A stretch of DNA of 64,000 nucleotides from JAKJGV01 sp964617565 (GCA_964617565.1 CAZTYH010000005.1:1-64000), one strand, 5' to 3'; positions 43,290-52,902 are shown, counted from the first letter of the stretch. Notes: generated by a model from the letters alone, not told the origin. Program-made: numbers and translations.

Positions 43290-44257
43290 CAGGCGCGCAC
43301 TTCCGTGTTACGGAACACGAGCATACCCAAGCATAGGACGGCCGCCAAGTATAAGACGGCATAGATGGAAGCTGCGCCGACATAAGCCCAGGGAACCGCT
43401 CCTTGTCCGCTTAATGCATCGGCAACCCAGAAATGCTGCCAGTTCGGGATCAGCCGGTAGAGGGTGAGGGCGAACAGATTGTTGCCGGCATTACGTCCAA
43501 GGAAGTAATCGGAGACAAGTCCCGCAAAGAAAATGAAGCTACAGATCGAGAGGGTGGGAACCACGTCCAAACGAATAGCGAGGCTCATAGCGATGCCGGT
43601 CAGCACGCCGACCGCCACCGCGATCAGAACGCCGGCCGGTACAATGCGCCAAGAGAACGAGGATCCGAATGCGGCGGCCGCGCCGCCTGATTCACGAAAT
43701 CCGGATATAAGAAACCCGGCAGCAATGCAAACCGCGAGTAGAATGGAGGCGTTCGAGACGAATGGTCGCTGGGTGAAATAGTTTCGGAGTCCGGCAAAGA
43801 AATAAGAAATCAGGATCGCGCCGATAAGTGGTCCGGTGCCCCACCAGTCAAATCCGTAAAGCGGGAGGGTGGTCCGTACGCTGAGGAGGGTGGCCATGAT
43901 CGCGGTGATGTTGAATCCGGTGATGATCAGCAGAATGCCGGCGAACTTTGCCAGGAAAAAGATGCTGCGGCTGATGGGCTTCGTCAGCACCGTCGCGGCA
44001 GTGCCGCGCCGGATCTCGTGGGTGAGCGATGAACAGGCGCCATAACTGCCCAGGACCAGGCCGAATACGAATTGCAGAGCCAGAGCGCTGTCGCGGACGA
44101 TTTTTTCACCGTGACCCAGCGTATGGGTGATCAGGATGGGAAGGAGTGCGATAAGGGCCAGGCACGTTGTGGCCGCAAGGAGGAAGACCGGTTGTCGAAG
44201 CGCTTCAAGGGCCGAGAGCCGCGCAACTGCAATAAACTGTTTGGTCTGACGACGCAT
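43289..44257 (-). CDS. ABC-2-type transporter permease (NosY-like)
   Basis: A 322-aa integral membrane protein with six likely helices and the ABC-2 pattern: the N-terminal ARLSALEALRQPVFLLAATT helix, then SSLTHEIRRGTAATVLTKPI, a coupling-helix motif typical of NosY/CcmB-like permeases. It needs an ATPase partner, and none is encoded in this window, so that gene may lie elsewhere or be absent. First gene of the operon running down to the P-ATPase. Confidence 0.82.
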   Translation of the reverse strand: MRRQTKQFIAVARLSALEALRQPVFLLAATTCLALIALLPILITHTLGHGEKIVRDSALALQFVFGLVLGSYGACSSLTHEIRRGTAATVLTKPISRSIFFLAKFAGILLIITGFNITAIMATLLSVRTTLPLYGFDWWGTGPLIGAILISYFFAGLRNYFTQRPFVSNASILLAVCIAAGFLISGFRESGGAAAAFGSSFSWRIVPAGVLIAVAVGVLTGIAMSLAIRLDVVPTLSICSFIFFAGLVSDYFLGRNAGNNLFALTLYRLIPNWQHFWVADALSGQGAVPWAYVGAASIYAVLYLAAVLCLGMLVFRNTEVRA

Positions 44258-44296
44258 AAAACCCGCAAAGAAAGATATGGCTGTGTTTCTTCACAG

Positions 44297-44325
44297 ACGT
44301 TAGATTACCGGGCGGATTTTCTCAA
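44297..44325 (-). promoter_or_regulatory. Candidate promoter of the ABC-2/SPFH/P-ATPase operon
   Basis: Minus strand TTGAGA (44325-44320), 17-bp spacer, TAACGT (44302-44297), 40 nt before the permease start. Confidence 0.35.
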
Positions 44326-44371
44326 GCGTACAGGCAATGCATAATAAAGTGGAACAGGAGCTTCTGGTCTG

Positions 44372-45169
44372 ATGGGGTCATGGCTGCTCATTGCGTTGAT
44401 TCTCGGATTGGTCGAGGGAGTGACGGAATTTCTCCCGGTTTCGTCTACCGGACACCTGATCCTCGCCGGGAGCCTGCTTCGTTTTGACGGCGAACTGGCG
44501 TCGTCGTTCCAGATATTTATCCAGCTTGGCGCAATCCTGGCCGTGGTCGTTCTGTATCGCCGCCGTTTTGCGCGATTATTTGCAGTACGGGATGTGAGCG
44601 GCTTTTCCGGTTTTCGCGGGCTTGTTATGCTGGGCTTGACGATGTTGCCTGCTGTTATGCTCGGGCTGATCTTTCACAAGCACATCAAGATGTACCTTTT
44701 CAATCCGTTCAACGTGGCGGCAGGACTGCTGGCGGGAGGCATATGGATCGTGTTGGCGGAACGTTTCCGGTCCCCTCCAAAGGTGGATTCCCTGGATCGC
44801 TTAACATGGCGGCAGGCCCTGGCGATTGGAGTATTCCAATGCCTGGCATTGTGGCCCGGGATGTCGCGGTCGGCATCAACGATCCTGGGAGGAATGATTG
44901 TCGGATTGGATCGCAAAACGGCAGCGGAGTATTCATTCATTGCTGCGGTGCCCCTGATGGCGGCCGCCTGCCTTTTTGACATCGTGAAAAGCGCTGACCT
45001 GTTACAATCGGGAGATATTCTGCCCTTTGCTCTCGGATTCGGAACGGCATTTGTTGCCGCGTTACTCTCGGTGGAATTTCTGGTCAGATTTGTCAGTCGT
45101 CACACATTTATCCCATTTGGTTGGTATCGCATAGGCATTGCCATTCTCGTATTTGTTTTGCTGCGATAG
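44372..45169 (+). CDS. uppP: Undecaprenyl-diphosphatase
   Basis: A 265-aa membrane phosphatase recycling the lipid carrier of peptidoglycan and glycan synthesis. Catalytic region GLVEGVTEFLPVSSTGHLIL (Glu-rich and SSTGH) near the N-terminus and the second signature CLALWPGMSRSASTILGGM are both intact. Eight membrane helices. Release of undecaprenyl phosphate links it to the O-antigen-ligase-like and STT3-like genes upstream in the window. The frame of the following histidine kinase overlaps its end on paper, but the kinase really starts at 45234. Confidence 0.96.
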   Translation: MGSWLLIALILGLVEGVTEFLPVSSTGHLILAGSLLRFDGELASSFQIFIQLGAILAVVVLYRRRFARLFAVRDVSGFSGFRGLVMLGLTMLPAVMLGLIFHKHIKMYLFNPFNVAAGLLAGGIWIVLAERFRSPPKVDSLDRLTWRQALAIGVFQCLALWPGMSRSASTILGGMIVGLDRKTAAEYSFIAAVPLMAAACLFDIVKSADLLQSGDILPFALGFGTAFVAALLSVEFLVRFVSRHTFIPFGWYRIGIAILVFVLLR

Positions 45170-45233
45170 GATTCGTATAAAAAAGCTGAACGAACCGGGG
45201 GGGTGGGGGTATCCGGTTAGAATCGAGGCGGTC

Positions 45234-46391
45234 ATGAAACACGATGCCGAAACGGTCGTTTCGCTTACTTCGTCAGGGGCACGCGTTCAGTTTGCAATCG
45301 GTGTGGCCCTGGTTTCAGTCATTCCACTTCTTGCTTTCTGGTATTTAAGCGCTGCTGCTGAAGCAACTGGCTCTATTGAGTGGAACGGCCAGGCCGTGGC
45401 GGTACTCCTTATCCTCCTGGCGCTGGGTGCGAGCGGGTTTTCCATTCTCAGGAAGTTTCCCGTCAACATTGTCCGGTTGCGTTTCTACCTGGAGCGCATC
45501 ATCAAGGGGGAGTTGCCTGAGCATGTGAAGCTGTTGCGCGCGGAAGACGATATCTGCGCCGTGGAGCAATGCCTGAACTTGTTGTTGCGGCAGTTGCGGG
45601 AGCGTTTGGCGCTTCTTCAGACAGAAAAGAAAAGCCTTCAGGAACAACTGTACCAGGCGCAGAAAATGGAGAGTCTGGGTGTCATGGCGGCCGGCATCGC
45701 GCATGACTTCAACAATATCCTGCTCGGAATCCTGACGCATGTGGAGTTGTTGAGCGATGACGCGCCGGAGGAACCGGCGTTCAGGCAGGGGCTCAAGGAA
45801 ATCGAGGATTTCGTTCATAGGGCTTCGGAGTTGACGAATCAGATGCTGGTATATGCCGGGCGGGGCCGGTTTGAAATGCAGTCGGTGGATCTTTCTCACC
45901 TGATTCGCGAGTTGAATCCCTTGCTGCTTGCTTCGGTGAGAAAAGAAGTGGATGTCGTGTGTGAGTTGGCGGAAAAACTTCCCTCCGTGATGGGTGATCC
46001 TGTTCAGATTCGACAGATCGTCATGAACCTGGTCATCAACGCGTCGGATGCCATGGGTGAAAAGAGAGGCGTGGTCAAGGTTGCGACACGCGCTGCGGTC
46101 ATGTCGCATGAAAACACCAGCAGTTTCGTGCGCGACGGACGGGTGCCCGAAGGTCCCTTCATCTGCGTGGAGGTACGGGATTCGGGTTGTGGCATGAGCA
46201 AGGAACAGGTGGAGAAGGTATTCGATCCTTTCTTTTCCACCAAGCCGAAGGGACGCGGCCTCGGGCTTGCCGTCGTACTCGGCATTGTGAAGTCGCATAA
46301 CGGCTTCATCGGGGTGGAAAGCGTGTTGGGGAAGGGAACCTGCTTCCGGGTTTATCTGCCTGTCCCCGATGTCATGCCGGCTCGGGGTTGA
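45234..46391 (+). CDS. Sensor histidine kinase with two membrane helices
   Basis: A 385-aa kinase. ATG 45234 follows GAGG by about 5 nt. Membrane helices at about residues 17-38 and 52-70 are joined by a very short loop, so it is unlikely to sense extracytoplasmic ligands directly. The phosphoacceptor H-box is AAGIAHDFNNILLGIL, with N-box VMNLVINASDAMG, G1 DSGCGMS, F-box and G2 KGRGLGLAVVLGIV. The H-box with DFNN is of the type common in hybrid and NtrB-like kinases. No adjacent response regulator is present, so its partner is unknown. Confidence 0.92.
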   Translation: MKHDAETVVSLTSSGARVQFAIGVALVSVIPLLAFWYLSAAAEATGSIEWNGQAVAVLLILLALGASGFSILRKFPVNIVRLRFYLERIIKGELPEHVKLLRAEDDICAVEQCLNLLLRQLRERLALLQTEKKSLQEQLYQAQKMESLGVMAAGIAHDFNNILLGILTHVELLSDDAPEEPAFRQGLKEIEDFVHRASELTNQMLVYAGRGRFEMQSVDLSHLIRELNPLLLASVRKEVDVVCELAEKLPSVMGDPVQIRQIVMNLVINASDAMGEKRGVVKVATRAAVMSHENTSSFVRDGRVPEGPFICVEVRDSGCGMSKEQVEKVFDPFFSTKPKGRGLGLAVVLGIVKSHNGFIGVESVLGKGTCFRVYLPVPDVMPARG

Positions 46392-46427
46392 GTGACGCGT
46401 CCTACCTCGCGACAGCCTGGAAAAGGC

Positions 46428-48689
46428 TCACATCGTGATACGACGCAGGCGCAAAGCATTCGTTACCACCGACACGGAACTGAAGCTCATGGCCACTCCC
46501 GCGAGCATGGGGCTTAAGAGTATGCCGAAAAAGGGATAAAGCAGGCCGGCCGCTACGGGGATGCCGACGGAATTGTAGATAAAGGCAAAGAAAAGGTTCT
46601 GGCGAATGTTGCGCAACACGGCGCGGCTCAGGCGGATCGCCTTGGCAATCCCGCGCAAATCTCCCTTCAGCAGCGTGACGCCCGCCGTATGTATAGCAAC
46701 GTCCGTTCCGGTGGACATGGCGATGCCAACCTGAGCGGCGGCCAATGCCGGCGCATCGTTGATCCCGTCGCCCGCCATAGCCACGATGCGATTTTCCGCC
46801 CGCAGTTGCTGGACCAATTGATCCTTGTTTTCCGGAAGGATACCTGCGTAAACGCGTTTGATTCCCAGCCGATGGGCGACCTTGTTCGCGGTGCGCTCCT
46901 GGTCGCCTGTTGCGAGGATGATGTCCAGCCCCATATTTCTGAGCGTCTCCATGGCGATGGGGGTTGAATCTTTGACGGGATCCGAGATGCCGAGTACCCC
47001 GGCCATTTGCCCGCCGGCGGAAACGAATACGACCGTCTGTCCTTCGTCCTGCATACGGCCGACAAGCGCTTCGAAAAGGTCCATTCCTGCCACGTGATGC
47101 TGCTCGAGAAAAAGCCGTTTTCCCGCGCGCACCACTCTCCCCTGTATGCGCCCTTGAACACCACTGCCCGGCACCGCTTCAAAATCTTCCACAGGCACCA
47201 ATCCAATAGCATGTTCGCGCGCATTTTTCGCAATGGCTGATGCAATCGGATGCTCGCTATGCTGCTCAAGTGATGCGGCGAATTGGAGCAGTTGATTCTC
47301 GGTGAAGCCGGTCGCGGGAAGGCACGTCGTAAGACGTGGCCGGCCTTCGGTCAGCGTGCCCGTCTTATCCACAACCAGCGTGTTCACGCTCGCGAGAACC
47401 TCAAGCGCCTCGGCGTCCTTGACGAGGATTCCGTTGCGCGCGCCCTGGCCGACGCCAACCATGATGGACATCGGAGTTGCCAGTCCGAGAGCGCACGGAC
47501 AGGCAATAATTAAGACCGCGACCGCGTTGATCAGGCCATACACGAAGCGCGGCTCTGGTCCGAAAAGCATCCAGACTATGAAGGCACATGCCGCTACGAG
47601 CATCACGGCCGGCACGAACCACGCAGCGACGCGGTCCGCGACGCGCTGGATGGGGGCGCGGCTGCGCTGTGCATCGGCCACCAATTGCACGATATGCGCA
47701 AGCAGGGTGTCACGGCCGACCTTTTCGGCCCGGAACAACAATGTGCCGTTGCCATTGATCGTGCCGGCGGAAAGTTGCGTGCCGCTCGATTTCTCGACAG
47801 GAATGGGCTCGCCGGTGATCATGGATTCATCAACATAACTTCGGCCATCCAGCACGAGGCCGTCCACCGGAATGCGTTCGCCGGGCCGCACCCGGATTTC
47901 TTCTCCGACACGCACGTCTTCCAGGCGAACATCTTCTTCAACGCCATTCACCATTCGATGAGCGATCGAGGGTGTCAGCGATAACAAATCGCGGATCGCG
48001 CTGCCTGTCCGGCTTCGTGCCCGTAATTCAAGCACTTGCCCGAGAAGCACAAGCACGGTGATCATGGCAGCCGATTCGAAATAGATGCCGACCCTTCCAT
48101 GATGATGAAATGATTCAGGAAACAGGCCGGGCGCCAGCATGGCCGCCGCGCTGTAAAAATAGGCCGTCAGCACGCCGATAGCGATCAGCGAAAACATGTT
48201 GAGGTTAAGCGTACGGAAGGATCGAAATCCGCGGAGGAGCAGGGGCCAGCCGGCAATCCAAATGACCGGGGTGCTGAGAAGGAACTGAATCCAATGCGAC
48301 AAGGCCGAGTTTGTGAAATGATGGTGATCGAGGCCGGGCCACAGATGGGACATGGCCAACATAAAGACGGGCAGGGTCAGGATCAGGCCGACGATGAAGC
48401 GACGGGTCATGCTTCGGAGTTCGCCTGTGTCGGAACCGCCCGCTTCAAGGCCGGTCGGCTCAAGGGCCATTCCGCATTTAGGACAGATGTCGGGAGCATC
48501 GCTCTCTACGCCCGGGCACATCGGACAGTAATAAGCCTTGCTTGACGGAACGTGTGGTGTGGGGGCTGGTTCTCCAAGAAATTTCGCGCGACAGTGTTCG
48601 GAGCAGAAATAATACATCACGCCGTCCTTTTCGGCGCGAATACCGCTTTTTTCGTTCACTTGCATGCTGCATATGGGATCAATCGCCAT
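46428..48689 (-). CDS. copA: Copper-type P1B ATPase with YHS and heavy-metal-binding domains
   Basis: A 753-aa copper exporter. The N-terminus has a YHS-type domain (CSMQVNE...YYFCSEHCRAKF) and a heavy-metal-binding domain (YYCPMCPGVESDAPDICPKC then GMALEP) instead of HMA domains. Later motifs are TGEPIPVEK, IIACPCALGLATPMSIM with the CPC copper site, DKTGTLT, GDGINDAPAL, and the SEHPIASAI histidine loop of P1B ATPases. This arrangement is typical of CopA/SilP-type efflux pumps. Convergent with the histidine kinase, 36 bp away. Confidence 0.93.
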   Translation of the reverse strand: MAIDPICSMQVNEKSGIRAEKDGVMYYFCSEHCRAKFLGEPAPTPHVPSSKAYYCPMCPGVESDAPDICPKCGMALEPTGLEAGGSDTGELRSMTRRFIVGLILTLPVFMLAMSHLWPGLDHHHFTNSALSHWIQFLLSTPVIWIAGWPLLLRGFRSFRTLNLNMFSLIAIGVLTAYFYSAAAMLAPGLFPESFHHHGRVGIYFESAAMITVLVLLGQVLELRARSRTGSAIRDLLSLTPSIAHRMVNGVEEDVRLEDVRVGEEIRVRPGERIPVDGLVLDGRSYVDESMITGEPIPVEKSSGTQLSAGTINGNGTLLFRAEKVGRDTLLAHIVQLVADAQRSRAPIQRVADRVAAWFVPAVMLVAACAFIVWMLFGPEPRFVYGLINAVAVLIIACPCALGLATPMSIMVGVGQGARNGILVKDAEALEVLASVNTLVVDKTGTLTEGRPRLTTCLPATGFTENQLLQFAASLEQHSEHPIASAIAKNAREHAIGLVPVEDFEAVPGSGVQGRIQGRVVRAGKRLFLEQHHVAGMDLFEALVGRMQDEGQTVVFVSAGGQMAGVLGISDPVKDSTPIAMETLRNMGLDIILATGDQERTANKVAHRLGIKRVYAGILPENKDQLVQQLRAENRIVAMAGDGINDAPALAAAQVGIAMSTGTDVAIHTAGVTLLKGDLRGIAKAIRLSRAVLRNIRQNLFFAFIYNSVGIPVAAGLLYPFFGILLSPMLAGVAMSFSSVSVVTNALRLRRITM

Positions 48690-48707
48690 GGCATCACCGA
48701 TTTATTA

Positions 48708-48713
48708 ATTATA
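48708..48713 (-). promoter_or_regulatory. Extended -10 box of copA
   Basis: Minus strand TGCTATAAT ends at 48708, about 19 nt before the start codon; the TG extension may compensate for the lack of a clear -35. The leader would be very short. Confidence 0.45.
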
Positions 48714-48764
48714 GCATCTGATTCGACAATCACCACTTGTGGTTTCCCGCTTTGTGGTGCGGCA

Positions 48765-48793
48765 TTGTAACGCAGATATCATTCGTCTATACT
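48765..48793 (+). promoter_or_regulatory. Promoter of the small membrane ORF at 48839
   Basis: TTGTAA (48765-48770), a 17-bp spacer, TATACT (48788-48793), then about 45 nt to the ATG. This near-consensus arrangement supports the small ORF being a real gene. Confidence 0.5.
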
Positions 48794-48838
48794 TCTCAAC
48801 TTCGGGTGCAGCCTGGAAAGTGATGGAAAGGGAAAATA

Positions 48839-49039
48839 ATGAACGATGCCATCCTTTGTCTCTCCGCATTGTTTCTCCTGGCATGGGTCATTTATCTGAA
48901 ATACGAGTTGGGCCTTTTGCGCGCGGAGAATGAGAAGCTTGTCGAGAAGCTGAAAAAGCTTGTGCGAACGGTCGGACAGGGGGTTGAAACCGGTGACGAT
49001 ATGGCGGTCTGGGGGCAGCGTCCACCCTGGTTGAAGTAA
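48839..49039 (+). CDS. Small single-pass membrane protein, unknown
   Basis: 66 aa. An N-terminal hydrophobic helix (AILCLSALFLLAWVIYL) is followed by a charged amphipathic stretch (LRAENEKLVEKLKKLVRTVG) likely to form a coiled coil. AAAGGG lies before the start and a promoter-like pair upstream. It faces the end of the large hybrid kinase. No family recognised; the layout resembles small membrane adaptors or FtsB-like proteins, but nothing in it is specific. Confidence 0.5.
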   Translation: MNDAILCLSALFLLAWVIYLKYELGLLRAENEKLVEKLKKLVRTVGQGVETGDDMAVWGQRPPWLK

Positions 49040-49053
49040 CCGCGCGGACGGCA

Positions 49054-52000
49054 TTATTTCTGATCGAGCATGTCCCGAACGCGGCGGGCGAGAGCCTCGT
49101 TTGTGAAGGGCTTGAGAATCAGAGGGGTTTTCCCCTGTCCTTCTTCCCTGGACACAAAGGCCGTGTCGGTGAAGCCGGACATGTAGAGTACTTTGAAGTC
49201 TTTCCGGATCTGCATCAATCTCTGGACCAGTTCCTGACCGCCGATATGGGGCATGACAACGTCCGTCAGCACGAGGTCTATCTGTCCTTCGTGTCGTTCA
49301 CAGATAAGAAGCGCCTCGCCGCCGTGCCGGGCCTGCAGCACTTTGTAGCCCAGCGATTCCAGGAGCCGGACGGTGAGACGGCGGACGGCTTCCTCATCTT
49401 CCACGACCAGGATCGTCTCCTGTCCGCGGGGAAGTTCGATTCGCTCATAGGCCTGTGATTTTTCTGTGGCGGCTGCAACGGCCGGGAAGTAGGCGGTAAA
49501 AGCGCTGCCTCGATCGGGTGCCGAGTCCACCGTGATGAATCCGTTGAGCTGTTCAACGATGCTGTAAACAATGGAGAGGCCTAGGCCGGTACCTTTGCCT
49601 TTTTCTTTTGTGGTGAAGAAGGGTTCGAAGCAGCGTTCGTAGATTTCCCGGGACATGCCCATGCCGGTGTCGCGCACCGAGAGAAGAACGTAACGGCCGG
49701 GCTTCACGCCGGCATGACAGGCGCAGAAATGATCGTTCAAATTCGCGGTGGATGTTTGAATCGTGAGTGTTCCGCCACGCGGCATGGCGTCCCGCGCATT
49801 GATCGCCAGGTTCATGATGATCTGCTCGAGCAAGCCCGTGTCGGCATTGGCAAAACCCATCTCGCTGTCGAGAATCGTGACGAGTTCTATATCCTCGCCG
49901 AGGGTTCTGCGGAGCAGCTTGTCCATATCCATGACCACGCCGTTGAGCTTGACCGGCCGGGTTTGTACGGCCTGTTTACGACTGAATGTGAGCAATTGGC
50001 GGGTGAGGGCGGCCGCGCGCTCGCCCGCGTTGATCACTTCATCCAGATCATTGGTGAAAGGACTGCCCTCGGGAAGCTCATCCTTAATGAGGCGGCTGTA
50101 TCCGAGAATGGAGGTCAGCAGGTTGTTGAAATCGTGAGCGATGCCGCCGGCGAGCCGTCCGATAGCCTCCATTTTCTGGGATTGCCGGAATTGCTGCTCA
50201 AGCTGCATTTCGTGCGTAACGTCGCGCGACGTCGAAACGAAGCCGATAATGCGGCCCGAATCGTCGCGAATGGGGGAAATCGTGGATTCCACTTCATAGG
50301 CGGCGCCATCCTTCCGGCGATTGGTGAAATGCCCCGACCAGGGCGTTCCCTCAGACAGTTGCCGCCACATGGCTGTGTAGAAATCGCGTGATTGTTTTCC
50401 ACTCTTGAGGATCCGGGGATTTTTACCGAGCGCTTCGCTTCTCGTATATCCGGTCAGCCTTTCAAATGCCGGGTTGACATATTGAATGGCGCCGGTGGTG
50501 TCCGCGATGATGACGGCTTCCGCCTGCTGTTCAACGACCATGGCGAGGCGCCGGATTTCGTGGAGGGCCCGCTGCCGTTCGGTGATATCCTCGCCGATGC
50601 TGGTGACGCCGATGATGGTTCCGTCCGGGGCCCGCAATGGCGTGTTGTTCCATGAGGCCGTTCGCAGTTCGCCGGATCGGGTCAGTATATCGTTCTCGTG
50701 ATGGCTGGGGAACCGGCCTTCGGGAGCCAACTGCTTGAACATGGACAGCAATTGCTTGCGTTCCGGCTTGGGAATCATGCATTCGAACCAGCTTTTTCCG
50801 ATCAATTCGTCCCGATGCCAACCGGTGATGTTCAACAGAAAATCATTGCAGAAAGTAATTTTGCCTTCCATGTCCAGTGTGACCGCGATGAGTGCCACGT
50901 TGGACAGGGTTTCGCGGAAATGGCGCTCCGACTCAAGCCGCGCCGCTTCTGCGTTCTTCCGTTCGATCAACGCTCCGAGCATGGAGCAGAAAATGGCAAG
51001 GATTTCCTGCTGCGCTTCATCCATCGGCTTGCGGGTGATGGCGGTGTCGTTCGAGAAAACGCCGATCACCTCGCCGGAAGATTGAATGGGTGTGATGGCC
51101 ACCCAGCCCTTGTCGAACCGCACGGGTTGCGTACCGTTCCATTCCGTGTAAGGCTCGGATTTCAGGACCATCTGCCGGTCAGCGGGCTGCAGCGACTCAA
51201 AATGGTTGATCCAGTCCGGGTACGCGGAGAATGTGTGGGAATGTTCGCGGGTCGTTTCGCGTTTCAGATTGGTGCCGTAAGTGCCCCGCAAGACATTTTT
51301 ATCCCGCAGGAATACGGCGCAACGCTCGATATGCAGTTTTGCGCGCGCGAGCTCAACGGCCCGCAGGCACAGCGTGTCTATATCCGCGCTGGCAAGCATC
51401 TCATCCGCGATGCCCACGACGGCGCGGAGCCCGTCGGACAGTTTGCGCTGATGCTCTTCGATGCGCTTGCGCTCAACCACTGCGCCGAAGAGGGAACAAT
51501 AGACTGACAGAACCTCCTGCACGGCATCGTCCGGCGCGCGCTTGCTGATAGCCGTGTCATTGCAGAGCACACCCAGAAATTCCTTGCCGGCGAATATAGG
51601 GGTGACAGCCATCCATCCATGACCGAACTCAACCGTCTGGCCGTTTTTCCATTCATGATAAGGCCCTTCCAGAACCAGCGACCGCTTCTGCTGAGCTTGA
51701 AGGGCCTGGAGCCGCGACATCCAGGACTTGGTGGCGGGGAAGAAGTGTCCGAACTCTCTCGTTGTCTTTCCTCGGCGGTCGGTTCCGTAAGTCCCGCGCA
51801 AGGTGTCGCCATCGCGGAGAAAGATGGCGCATCGTTCGACGGCGAGATGCTTCCTGGCGAGTTCTACGCCCCGCCGGTAAAGCGTCTCAAGATCCGGGCA
51901 TCCGATCAGTTCGTCGGCCACCTGGGTGACGGCGCGTAATCCGTCGGACACCGCCTGTCGTCGCGATTCGGTTCGCATGCGATCGAGGATGTCGCCGAGC

Positions 52001-52902
52001 AGCGAGCAAAGCACGCTGACCAATTCCTGCTTAACGGGATCCAGCGGAGAGCCGGTGATGGCGCAGTCGTTCATGAATATGCCGAGTAATTGATGCGCCG
52101 AAAGAATGGGCGTGAAGGCAACCCGGCCGCTGCCGAACTTGATCACACGACGATTGCGCACTTCGTAGTAAGGGCCCTCGGACACCATCATCCTTACGCC
52201 TTCGGGGTCTATGCTGCGCAGGCGACGCAACCATTCCTCGGGTATTGGGAAGCGGTGAAAATGCTCGTCGGTGATTCGCCCTTTGCGATCGGTTCCGTAA
52301 GTGCCCTGAAGATACGCGCCGTCGCTGAGAAAGATCGCGCAGCGCTCCAATGGCAATCTCTGGCGCGCCGCTTCGACCGCCATGCGGAAAAAAGCGTCCT
52401 CATCCGTATATCCCATGAGACTGTCCGCGATGTGCACCACGGTGCGAAGGCCTGTCGCAAGATTCTGCTGTCTTTCTTCGGCTTGTTTCTGCTCTGTAAT
52501 ATCCACGAGCGCGAGCTGGTTGCTTTCGGTCTTCGCTCCCGGCTCGCCACGGATGCAGCAACTGGTTATTCGAAGCCATCGTGTCTTTTTGCCCAGGGTC
52601 GAGACGCAGAGTTCGAAGCTTGCCCCGTCGGATCTTTCATCCAGTTGTTTGCGAATCTCGCGTCCGGTCGCGGCATCGCCGAAGAGCGCGTTCAGGCTCT
52701 TGCCAAGCAGTGCTTTGGCCCTTTCGGGCTTGAGGTCGAGCACGGTCATGGCCCCGTCATCAATTCCGAGGACTTTGCCCTTTACCGAAATGCGAAGCAG
52801 GCCGATGCCCGAATGCTTGAGTACTTTCTGAATGGCGGGCGGGGTGTCCGCCCGTGAAAAGGCAACACGGATGTGATTCCTGCCTCTCTTCGGAGACTTC
52901 AT
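49054..52902 (-). CDS. Cytosolic hybrid histidine kinase with three tandem GAF-like modules
   Basis: 1282 aa, no membrane helix. ATG 52902 follows AAGGGGAAC; TTG 52944 is an alternative. In order: PAS-like domain (about 25-135); three GAF-like modules (about 145-315, 320-490, 495-665) that are near-copies sharing ERCAIFLRDG..LRGTYGTDR and a ...GP/SEPY.EW/V...VxFGxGxVAxTPI block; two PAS domains (about 675-790, 800-920) with NPAFERLTGYTRSEALGKNP; HisKA with AGGIAHDFNNLLTSILGY; HATPase with MNLAINARDAMP and GTGLGLSIVYSIV; and a C-terminal receiver with LVLTDVVMP and LILKPF. The receiver makes it a hybrid that would pass phosphate to a separate histidine phosphotransfer protein, none of which is in this window. 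tpx lies upstream on the same strand. Confidence 0.9.
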   Translation of the reverse strand: MKSPKRGRNHIRVAFSRADTPPAIQKVLKHSGIGLLRISVKGKVLGIDDGAMTVLDLKPERAKALLGKSLNALFGDAATGREIRKQLDERSDGASFELCVSTLGKKTRWLRITSCCIRGEPGAKTESNQLALVDITEQKQAEERQQNLATGLRTVVHIADSLMGYTDEDAFFRMAVEAARQRLPLERCAIFLSDGAYLQGTYGTDRKGRITDEHFHRFPIPEEWLRRLRSIDPEGVRMMVSEGPYYEVRNRRVIKFGSGRVAFTPILSAHQLLGIFMNDCAITGSPLDPVKQELVSVLCSLLGDILDRMRTESRRQAVSDGLRAVTQVADELIGCPDLETLYRRGVELARKHLAVERCAIFLRDGDTLRGTYGTDRRGKTTREFGHFFPATKSWMSRLQALQAQQKRSLVLEGPYHEWKNGQTVEFGHGWMAVTPIFAGKEFLGVLCNDTAISKRAPDDAVQEVLSVYCSLFGAVVERKRIEEHQRKLSDGLRAVVGIADEMLASADIDTLCLRAVELARAKLHIERCAVFLRDKNVLRGTYGTNLKRETTREHSHTFSAYPDWINHFESLQPADRQMVLKSEPYTEWNGTQPVRFDKGWVAITPIQSSGEVIGVFSNDTAITRKPMDEAQQEILAIFCSMLGALIERKNAEAARLESERHFRETLSNVALIAVTLDMEGKITFCNDFLLNITGWHRDELIGKSWFECMIPKPERKQLLSMFKQLAPEGRFPSHHENDILTRSGELRTASWNNTPLRAPDGTIIGVTSIGEDITERQRALHEIRRLAMVVEQQAEAVIIADTTGAIQYVNPAFERLTGYTRSEALGKNPRILKSGKQSRDFYTAMWRQLSEGTPWSGHFTNRRKDGAAYEVESTISPIRDDSGRIIGFVSTSRDVTHEMQLEQQFRQSQKMEAIGRLAGGIAHDFNNLLTSILGYSRLIKDELPEGSPFTNDLDEVINAGERAAALTRQLLTFSRKQAVQTRPVKLNGVVMDMDKLLRRTLGEDIELVTILDSEMGFANADTGLLEQIIMNLAINARDAMPRGGTLTIQTSTANLNDHFCACHAGVKPGRYVLLSVRDTGMGMSREIYERCFEPFFTTKEKGKGTGLGLSIVYSIVEQLNGFITVDSAPDRGSAFTAYFPAVAAATEKSQAYERIELPRGQETILVVEDEEAVRRLTVRLLESLGYKVLQARHGGEALLICERHEGQIDLVLTDVVMPHIGGQELVQRLMQIRKDFKVLYMSGFTDTAFVSREEGQGKTPLILKPFTNEALARRVRDMLDQK

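Noticed and set aside
44258..44371. Promoter for uppP in the divergent spacer
   Set aside because: An ATAATA-like -10 is present around 44340 but no acceptable -35 at the right distance; too weak to list.
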